Program-made: the position numbers and the translations under genes
In this document: positions 1-6,600 of the stretch, in pieces
Position numbering within the stretch: the first letter of the stretch is position 1
Layout: each line of letters opens with the position of its first letter
From: Desulfovibrio sp.
Lineage (GTDB): Bacteria > Desulfobacterota > Desulfovibrionia > Desulfovibrionales > Desulfovibrionaceae
Assembly (NCBI GenBank): GCA_003525525.1
Contig: DQED01000294.1
Location: 9,413-16,701, forward strand
Direction: 5' to 3'
DNA: 7,289 nt
The notes under the pieces: model-generated
The model's input: the letters and a program-made list of their open reading frames with translations, nothing else
Database searches by the model: none
What the model was told of the DNA's origin: nothing

Positions 1-1259
1 CCCGCCGTGAGCCACAGCAGGGCCGGAATCGCCGTGAGCGGGATGGAATAGTGCTGGTTGTCGACGTCGCCCTGGTAGAAGACGTACTGCGAGAGGGCGA
101 AGAGCAGCATGAAGGCGATGAGGCCGAAGCTGATCCGGACGCTCTTGACGGCGGCCGCCGCCGGGGCGCGCCCGCGAAACGGCAGGAGATTGGCGCAGGC
201 GAGGGCGGCCAGCGCCCCGGCGTACCACGGCCAGGCAAGCCGCCGGCCGAAGTCGCCGAGGTAGACGGCAAGGTCGCCAAGCAACGCGGCATACGCCGCC
301 TGTCCGTCGGAGGCTCCCGCGCCGAGCGCCGCCAGGGCGGCCACGATGCCGACCAGGACGTAGAGGCAAAGGCCCAGGTTGACGATGCCGAAGGCGACGG
401 CCTTGCGGCGTTCCCCGCCGTCGCGTGAAAAGGTGCGGCCGAAAAAGAAGCCCAGGGGCAGCAGCGCGGCCGGGGCGAAGGTCTCCTTGGTCCCGATCAT
501 GAGAAAGCCGCCGAGCGTCGCCAGCAGGCAGGCCCCGACGGACACGACCTCGCGGGAGCGGTTGCGGGCGATGACCCAGGCCGTGAGCGAAAGCCCGAGC
601 AGGCCGTAGACTTCCACCACGCCGGTGTCGCGGAAAAGCCAGTACCAATGCAGGTGCGTGAAGACGACGCAGCCGGCAAGGACGGCCGTGACGCCGTCGA
701 AGCAGCGCCGCAGGGCGAGCAGCGTCATCGCGACGCTCGCCAGGAACAGCCCGCCGTACAGCATGTACCACAACCGGATATGGTCGCCGAAGACGAAGGT
801 GTTGACGGTGTACATGAAGACGAAGACCGGCTGGAACCGCCCGGAGGTGTTGTCGAAGACGACGCCGAGCGATTGCGAGACGCCGAGGTGCGAGACGAGG
901 TCGCCGAAATCCATGCGCCCGGATTTGTCGAGCATCATCGGGATGATGTAGTCGTCGGCCACGGCCCAGGCACCGTGCGCCAGGGGCAGGCAGGCCACCA
1001 GCACGGCAAGGCAGACGCCGGCCAGGCCCAGCCGGAAATACGGCCTGTCGTCGCCGGCCCTTGCCGCCGCCAGGGAAGGGAATGTCCCCAGCAGCAGCGC
1101 AATGAGGACGGCATACTGGGTGCTGATGTAGTAATCCCTGCTGTACAGCAGAAAAAACACGGCGACGGAAAAAAGGCAGGCGCAAAGCAAGTTGCGCATA
1201 CGGCCTTTGCGCGGCACGCGCTTTTGCGTCTCTGTCGCCGTAACAATCGATCCGGACAT
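1..1259 (-). CDS. Polytopic membrane protein, GT-C glycosyltransferase-like (3' end beyond window)
   Basis: The reverse strand is open without a stop from an ATG at 1259-1257 to the window edge, giving 419 residues and no C-terminus. A short basic cytoplasmic N-terminus (KRVPRKGRMR) is followed by about 10 to 12 hydrophobic segments, roughly at residues 23-38, 45-66, 74-95, 163-183, 190-207, 213-231, 237-254, 262-275, 288-312, 343-360, 377-395 and 405 onward. The long loop between segments 3 and 4 carries an Asp-Asp pair (102-103, ADDYIIP) and SGRFQPVF at 139-146. A GTKETF motif lies at 256-261 and NQHYSIPL at 401-408. An acidic pair in the first large extracytoplasmic loop of a multi-spanning protein is typical of GT-C enzymes (PMT, ArnT, GtrII-like), which use polyprenyl-phosphate sugars. 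The start is fixed by an in-frame TAG at 1268-1266 and a GAGG at 1273-1270. The membrane topology is secure, the glycosyltransferase role is inferred, and the substrate is unknown. It lies downstream of the GT41 gene on the same strand, which fits a shared glycan or envelope role. Confidence 0.8.
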   Translation of the reverse strand, partial: MSGSIVTATETQKRVPRKGRMRNLLCACLFSVAVFFLLYSRDYYISTQYAVLIALLLGTFPSLAAARAGDDRPYFRLGLAGVCLAVLVACLPLAHGAWAVADDYIIPMMLDKSGRMDFGDLVSHLGVSQSLGVVFDNTSGRFQPVFVFMYTVNTFVFGDHIRLWYMLYGGLFLASVAMTLLALRRCFDGVTAVLAGCVVFTHLHWYWLFRDTGVVEVYGLLGLSLTAWVIARNRSREVVSVGACLLATLGGFLMIGTKETFAPAALLPLGFFFGRTFSRDGGERRKAVAFGIVNLGLCLYVLVGIVAALAALGAGASDGQAAYAALLGDLAVYLGDFGRRLAWPWYAGALAALACANLLPFRGRAPAAAAVKSVRISFGLIAFMLLFALSQYVFYQGDVDNQHYSIPLTAIPALLWLTA

Positions 1260-1269
1260 CGACAACTAT

Positions 1270-1273
1270 CCTC
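1270..1273 (-). promoter_or_regulatory. Ribosome binding site of the membrane protein gene
   Basis: GAGG lies 10 nt upstream of the ATG at 1259. An in-frame TAG at 1268-1266 sits between the two, so translation cannot start further upstream. The only rival start is a TTG two codons before the ATG, and it is too close to the GAGG. Confidence 0.6.
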
Positions 1274-1511
1274 GCGGTTGATCGTCACGGTGTCCGCAAA
1301 AGGCGTGTTCCTCGGGAAATAGCGGCCGTGGTCGGCGATACGCAACACCGTGCGCGGCAGCAATACCCGGACTTGCGCCCCACGGCAAGGCCGGGACGCG
1401 GCGATGCGGCCGGTTTCAGGCTGCGGCGTCCGATGGTCGCAACATACAACCCTGGGCGCGTCGGCGTCCAGAGCGGGGTGCGGCGCGCGGGGCGACGGAT
1501 GCGTCGGGAGC

Positions 1512-1561
1512 GCGACCGCGCCGTCCGGGCGGCCGGGCGGCGTGGCCCGTGCGCGGGGTCG
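1512..1561 (-). terminator. GC-rich hairpin after the GT41 gene, terminator-like but lacking a U-tract
   Basis: On the minus strand, CGCCGCCCGG (1542-1533) can pair with CCGGACGGCG (1528-1519) around a 4-nt loop, giving 9 of 10 pairs with one C-A mismatch. Outside this, GCGACC right after the stop codon (1561-1556) can pair with GGTCGC (1517-1512), making a larger stem with internal loops. It begins immediately after the TAA at 1565-1563, where a terminator or 3'-end stabiliser would be expected. No run of U follows, so standard intrinsic termination is doubtful. Confidence 0.35.
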
Positions 1562-1562
1562 C

Positions 1563-3578
1563 TTAGGGAAAAAGCTCCGGATCGACGACCAGCCGGTTGT
1601 CGCGGGGGATGGGGCGCAGGCGGTGCCGCCGGGCGAGCAGCTGCGCCCACCAGCCGCGGTAGTCCGCGACGGCCTGGACGTCGAGGGCCTCGTAGTCCAC
1701 GGCGCAGGCGGTCTCCAGGTAGACGTCGAGATTGGCGAGGTCCGGCCGCGGCAGCCGGCCTTCCCGGCAATCGCGCCACATCCGCGCGTACAGCCCTTCC
1801 AGGCCGCGCACGAGACCCGGCATGTCGAAAAGCGTGGCCTGGTCGCGCCCGGTTTCCAGGCGCTGGCGCAGGGCGGCGAGGGCGGCCCGGTCGTTGCCGA
1901 GCCCGACGGCCCGTTCGACGTAGGCTTCGGGCGTTTCGCACACGAGCTCCGGCAGCCCGGCCGCGCGCACGAGGCTGCCGCACACGCGCGAGGCGAACGA
2001 GCGGCCGCTGGCGGTGAGTACCGGCACCCCGGACCAGAGCGCGTCCGAGGCCGTGGTGTGCGCCCCGTAGGGCGTGGTGTCCAGAAACAGGTCGGCCAGC
2101 GGATAGCGGGCCAGATGCGCGGGATTGGCGGCCTTGTCCGCGAACACGAGGCGTTCCCCGGCGATGCCCTGGGCCTTGGCGTACTCCCGCAGGCGGTTGA
2201 CCGTGGCCTCCGGCCCGCCGAGCAGCCAGAGCACGCTGTCCGGCACCCGGGCGAGGATCGCCAGCCAGCGGTCGAAGGTCTGGCGGTGGATCTTGTGGCT
2301 GCCGTTGAAGCAGCAATAGACCATGGCCTCTTCGGGCAGGCCTGCGTCGGCGCGCGTGGGGCGCTGCGGGGCGACGGCGCGGTTGCGGTTGCTCGGCTGG
2401 TAGCAGGGCAGGCGCAGCACCTTTTCCGAAAAATAGGCTTCGTGCGCCTCGGGGACGATCCAGTCGTCGGCGATCAGGTAGTGGTGGTAGGGGCTGGCCA
2501 TGGTCCCGGGATAGCCCAGCCAGTTGACGATGACCGGGGCCGGGCGCAGGGCCACGAGCTTCAGGCGCGCGTCGCGCGTATAGCCGTTGAGATCCACCAG
2601 TATTTGAATGCCGTCGTCGGCGATGCGGCGGGCGGCGTCCGCGTCGCTTACGTCCGTGATCACGGTGAAGCGGTCGGCCGTGTCCCTGAAATGGGCGTGC
2701 AGGGCGTCGGTCGCGGGAATGCCGCAGTAGTAGGCGTGGACTTCGAGCTTGTCCCGGTCGTGGAGCCCGAGCACCTCGGTCATGAGGTAGCCCACGGCGT
2801 GCTCGCGCAGGTCCGAGGACAGGTAGCCGACGCGAAGCGGCCCTTCGTGCGCCATGGCGGCCGGCCAGGCGGTCAGCGCGCCTTCGGGCGTGCCCACGTC
2901 GCGGCGGTTGTAACGGTCGGCCAGGGCCAGCTGCATGAGCGGGTCGTCGGCGTGGGCCGCGGCGGAAAGCGGCGACATGTCCATGAAAAGCGTATCCCGG
3001 CTGACGCGCTCGCTTGGCAGCAGCACGGGCCATTCGCACTGCCGCTGGCGCAACGCGACCAGGTGCTGCACCACCTCGCGCTGGTCCCGGTCGAGCTCCA
3101 GGCTCTCGCGCAGCATCTTTTCCGCGGCCTCGTCCTGGTTCACCGCCTCCAGCGCCCGGGCGCTCTGGTTGAGCGCCGTGGTCTTGTGCATGACCGCCTG
3201 GCCGCTTATTGCCGCCATGCGTGCCAGCGCCGCGGACCACTGGATGATGGCCAGGCCGATCTTGCCCTGGCGCTCGAGGATGCGCCCGAGGTTGATGTAG
3301 GCCGGCATGAAGTCGGCGTTGAGGGCGATGGCGCGCTCGAGGCACTGCTGCGCCGCTTCCAGCTTGCCCGTGTCGGAGAGCGCGATGGAGTAGTTAAACA
3401 GCACGGCGTAGAGCAGCGGATCCTCGGGATTGGCCTGCACCCAGGCCGCATAGGCCGCCTCGATGGACGCCGTCTGGCCGCTTTGCCTGAAGGTTTCCGT
3501 GGTCCGGATCAGGTCGGCGACGCTCAAATGCCCCACCATGGAGGCGATCAGGGCCGGGGAGAGGATGTCGGTGGCCAT
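1563..3578 (-). CDS. TPR-containing GT41 glycosyltransferase (O-GlcNAc transferase/SPINDLY family)
   Basis: A complete 671-residue soluble protein with no signal peptide or membrane segment, so probably cytoplasmic. Residues about 53-118 look like two TPR units (LLYAVLFNYSIALSDTGKLE, then AYINLGRILERQGKIGLA), with more helical repeats to about 180. The rest is a GT41 catalytic region. VGYLSSDLREHAVGYL at 250-265 puts His260 at the place of the conserved His of human OGT (His498). KIHRQTF starts at Lys429, matching the donor-phosphate-binding Lys842 region, and is followed by VPDSVLWLL at 445-453. The nucleotide-sugar signature is LDTTPYGAHTTASDALW at 499-515, with His507, Thr508, Thr509 and Asp512. 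Family members transfer GlcNAc, fucose or glucose from nucleotide sugars to protein Ser/Thr or, in HMW1C, Asn; the donor here cannot be told. An in-frame TGA at 3602-3600 makes the ATG at 3578 the first possible ATG start. It lies 106 nt after the Ser/Thr-rich repeat gene, a plausible acceptor. The family call is firm, the acceptor is inferred. Confidence 0.93.
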   Translation of the reverse strand: MATDILSPALIASMVGHLSVADLIRTTETFRQSGQTASIEAAYAAWVQANPEDPLLYAVLFNYSIALSDTGKLEAAQQCLERAIALNADFMPAYINLGRILERQGKIGLAIIQWSAALARMAAISGQAVMHKTTALNQSARALEAVNQDEAAEKMLRESLELDRDQREVVQHLVALRQRQCEWPVLLPSERVSRDTLFMDMSPLSAAAHADDPLMQLALADRYNRRDVGTPEGALTAWPAAMAHEGPLRVGYLSSDLREHAVGYLMTEVLGLHDRDKLEVHAYYCGIPATDALHAHFRDTADRFTVITDVSDADAARRIADDGIQILVDLNGYTRDARLKLVALRPAPVIVNWLGYPGTMASPYHHYLIADDWIVPEAHEAYFSEKVLRLPCYQPSNRNRAVAPQRPTRADAGLPEEAMVYCCFNGSHKIHRQTFDRWLAILARVPDSVLWLLGGPEATVNRLREYAKAQGIAGERLVFADKAANPAHLARYPLADLFLDTTPYGAHTTASDALWSGVPVLTASGRSFASRVCGSLVRAAGLPELVCETPEAYVERAVGLGNDRAALAALRQRLETGRDQATLFDMPGLVRGLEGLYARMWRDCREGRLPRPDLANLDVYLETACAVDYEALDVQAVADYRGWWAQLLARRHRLRPIPRDNRLVVDPELFP

Positions 3579-3592
3579 GGCGTTGGGCGTGC

Positions 3593-3600
3593 CCTCCTTT
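3593..3600 (-). promoter_or_regulatory. Strong Shine-Dalgarno of the GT41 gene with long spacing
   Basis: AAAGGAGG on the minus strand is a near-perfect anti-SD match, but it sits 14 nt before the ATG at 3578, longer than the usual 5 to 10. No other start codon lies between the two in frame, so the ATG at 3578 remains the best start. It follows the 3622-3649 hairpin, suggesting the gene keeps efficient independent translation initiation. Confidence 0.6.
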
Positions 3601-3621
3601 CAAACGTCTCAAGGATTGCGG

Positions 3622-3649
3622 CGGCCGGCCGTGTGGTGGCGGCCGGCCG
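3622..3649 (-). terminator. Strong GC hairpin between the repeat gene and the GT41 gene
   Basis: On the minus strand two arms, CGGCCGGCCG (3649-3640) and CGGCCGGCCG (3631-3622), form 10 perfect pairs around the 8-nt loop CCACCACA. Two more pairs are possible beyond a mismatch. It lies 36 nt after the TAA of the repeat gene and 21 nt before the GT41 Shine-Dalgarno. No U-run follows, so it may be a partial terminator, an mRNA 3'-end stabiliser or a processing site that sets different levels of the two genes. The pairing is seen; the function is inferred. Confidence 0.5.
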
Positions 3650-3684
3650 GCGTCAGGCGTCGGCAAACGCCCTTTGCGCGCGTG

Positions 3685-6600
3685 TTACGCCAGCGCGTTG
3701 GCCAGGGCGTTCAACTGCGCCGTGGTCATACCGGCCAACTGCGTCGTTGTAAATGCGCCGATCTGCGTGGCGTTCAGGGCTTCCAGTTCCGTCGCGGTCA
3801 GGCCGGCGATGGTCGTGGCGGAAAGCGCCGCGACCGTGGTCGTGGTCAGGCCCGCCAGCTGCGTGGCCTCGATGCTCCCGAGCTGGGTCGCGCTGAAAAG
3901 CCCGATCTGCGTGGCCGTCAGCGCGCCGAACTGCGTGGAGGAGAGGGCCAGGAACTGGGTCGTGGTCAGGGCGCGCAGCTCCGTGCCGGTCAGGCTCGCC
4001 ACCTGCGTTCCTTTCAAGGACCCGATTTGCGTGGCCGAAAGCGCGGCGAACTGCGTCTCGCTCAAGGACCGGATCTGCATCCGCTCGAGTCCGCCGATCT
4101 GCGTGGCGGTCAGGGCCGCGATCTGCGTGGCGGAGAGGTCGCCGATCTCGTCCGTGGTCAGGGCGCCGATCTGCGTGGCGGTAAGTCCCGCAAGCTGCGT
4201 CAGGGTCATGCGCCCGAGTTGCGTTTCCGTCAGCCCCCGCACGCCGTCCGAGGACAGCGCCGCGATCTGGGTGGAGCTCAATGCCTCGAACTGCGCGCCG
4301 CTTAAGGCCGACACCTGGCTTGCGGTCAGGCCGCTTAGGCTCGTCGTGCTCAATTGCTGGATCTGCGCCGTGGTGAGGCCCGCCAGCTGGGTCGCGGTCA
4401 GGCCCGCCACGCCCGTGGCCGACAGGCTCTTGAACTGCGTGGTGGTCAGGCCGGACAGTTCCGTGGCGGTCATGCCCGAGATGCCCGAGGCGGAAAGGGC
4501 GCTGATTTGCGTGGCGGTCATGGCCGCGAGCTGCGCCGTGGTGAGCGAGGCGACCTGCGCCGCGGTCAGCCCGGACACGGCGGAGGTGGAGAGTTCGGCC
4601 ATCTGCGTCCGGGTCAGGGCGGAAAGCTGCGTCGTGGACAGCGCCGCGGCCTGGGACGTGGTCAGCCCGCCGAGCTCCGTGGCCGAGAGCACGCCGAGTT
4701 GCGTCGTGGTCAGGGCGGCGACGACTTCCGTGGAAAGCGCGCCCATGCCCGTGGCGGAAAGCTGCGCCAGCTGCGTGACGGACAGCGCGGCCACGTCCTC
4801 GGCCGTCAGTCCGGACAGCGCCGTGGTGGACAGCGCCGCCATCTCCGTGGCCGTCAGCGCCCCGATCTGCGTCGAGGACAGGCTCGTGATCTGGCTGGCC
4901 GAAAGCCCGGAAACGCCGGTTGCGGACAGCGCCGCGACCTGCGTGGTGGACAGCGCGGCGAGCTGCGTGGCGGAAAGGGTGGACAGCGCCGTGGACGTGA
5001 GGCCGGCGACTTGCGCGGTGGTGAGCGCGGCGAGCTGCGTGGCGGTCAGGGCGGCCGCCTGCGTGGTGGTCAGCGCGCCGATCTGTGTGGCGTTAAGCGC
5101 GGTCAGCTGGCGCGAGGTCAGGGCCGCGAACTGCGTGGTGGTCAACCCGGGCACGGCCGTGGTCGAGAGGTGGGCGATCTGCGTGGTGGTCATGGCCGCC
5201 AACTGGGTCGAACTCAGTCCCACCACCTGCGTGGAGGTGAGCCCGGCCACCTGCGTGTTGGTCAGGCCGGCGACCTGCGTCGTGGAGAGCGCCGCAGTCT
5301 GGGCGGCGGTCAGCGCGCCGATCTGCGTGGCGGTAAGTCCCGCGAACTGGGTCGCGGTCAGCGCGGCCAGGCGCGTGGTGGAAAGACCCTGAAGCTGCGT
5401 GGTGGAAAGCGCCGCCATCTCCGTGGCGGAAAGCGCCGCGAACTGCGTCGTGGAAAGCGTTTCCAGCTGCGTGGCGGTCAGGCCCCTGACGGCGCTGGCG
5501 GACAGCGCGCCGATCTGCGTCCGGCTGAGTGCCTCGAGCTGGGACACGGACAGGGCCGCCACCTGCGTTCCGGTCAGGCCGCCGATTTCCGTGGCGGTGA
5601 GCAGCCCGAGCTGGGTGCTCGTCAGGGCCGCCGCCTGGGTGGTGGTCAGCGCGCCGATCTGCGTCGGGGTCAGGGCCGTCAGCTGCCTGGTGGACAGCGC
5701 GGCGATTTCCGTGGCGGTCAGTCCCGTGACGGCCGTCGTGGACAGGGCGGCGATCTGCGTGGTCGCAAGCGCCCCCAGTTGTGTGGCGGTCAGGGCGGAA
5801 ACCGCGGTGCTGGTCAGCGAACCCATCTGCGTGGCGTTGAATGCGCCGAGCTGCGCGGCGGAAAGCGCGGCCAGCTGCGTCGTGGACAGGGACTCGATTT
5901 CCGTATGCGTCAGGCCGGCGATCTGCGTCGTGGTCAGCTGCCCGATACGGGCGGCGGCGAGCGCCGCGAACTGTGTGGTGGTCAGGTCGCCGATCTGATC
6001 CGGGGTCAGCTGCCGGAACTGGGTTTCGCTCAGATGCGCCAGCTGGGTCGCGCTGAGGCCCTGGATGCCGGTTTCGGTCAGGGCGGCGAGCTGTGTGGCG
6101 CTAAGCGCCGCGAGCTGCGTGTCGGCCAGGAGCGCCACCTGCGTTTCGGTCAGACCGCTTATTTCCGTCGTGGTCAGCACGCCGATCTGCGCCGTGGTCA
6201 GGGCGGCGAGCTGGGTGGCGGACAGCGCCCCGAACTGGGTGGCGGACAGCGCCCCGAGCTGGCGGGTGGTCAGGGCCGCAAGTTCGGTCGTGGTCAGCCC
6301 GGCCACGGCCGTGGTGGACAGGGCGGCGATCTGCGTCATGGTCAGCGCGGCCAGCTGTGCGTCGCCGAGGCTTTGCACTTCGGTCGCGGTGAGCGCGCCC
6401 ATTTGCGTCGTGGTCAGGTTCGCGATCTGCGTGGGGGAAAGCGTCGCGACCTGGGTCGCGGTCAGGGCGGCGATGCCGGTCGTGGTGATGGCCCGCAACT
6501 GCGTCGTGGACAGGGCGGCGAGCTGGGTTTCGCTCAGGGCCGCAAGCTGCGTTTCGTTGAGCGACGCCATTTGCGTGGCGGAAAGCGCCGCGATCTGTGT

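Larger units (their letters stand above)
1260..1562. other. 303-nt intergenic region between the GT41 and membrane protein genes
   Basis: I find no convincing gene here on either strand. The open frames that cross it are extensions of shadow frames of the flanking genes. Just after the GT41 stop codon it holds a GC-rich inverted repeat (1512-1561). At 1439-1454 on the minus strand there is a GG-N10-GC arrangement containing TTGC, which is a partial match to a sigma-54 promoter about 180 nt before the downstream ATG. Most other consensus positions fail, so the match is weak. The gap is long enough for the membrane protein gene to have its own promoter, but none can be called with confidence. 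Confidence 0.5.

Noticed and set aside
1290..1345. Possible sigma-70 promoter TTGCGT ... TATTTC on the minus strand upstream of 1259
   Set aside because: Only three of six bases match in each box, with 18-nt spacing, which is too weak to call.
935..1363. A 142-codon minus-strand frame over the start of the membrane protein gene
   Set aside because: It is in a different frame from the long hydrophobic reading frame that starts at 1259 with a ribosome binding site; its Cys/Pro/Trp-rich product looks like a shadow.
1439..1454. Possible sigma-54 promoter (GG-N10-GC with TTGC) before the membrane protein gene
   Set aside because: Only the GG, GC and TTGC elements match. Most of the -24 element fails, and such a match is expected often by chance in GC-rich DNA.
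1285..3345. A 686-codon minus-strand frame overlapping the GT41 gene
   Set aside because: It is an Arg/Pro/Ala-rich out-of-frame translation of the GT41 gene, typical of a shadow in high-GC DNA.
1350..3752. An 800-codon plus-strand frame opposite the GT41 gene
   Set aside because: It is a shadow of GC-rich third positions. The minus frame has clear GT41 motifs, whereas this one has no recognisable domain.
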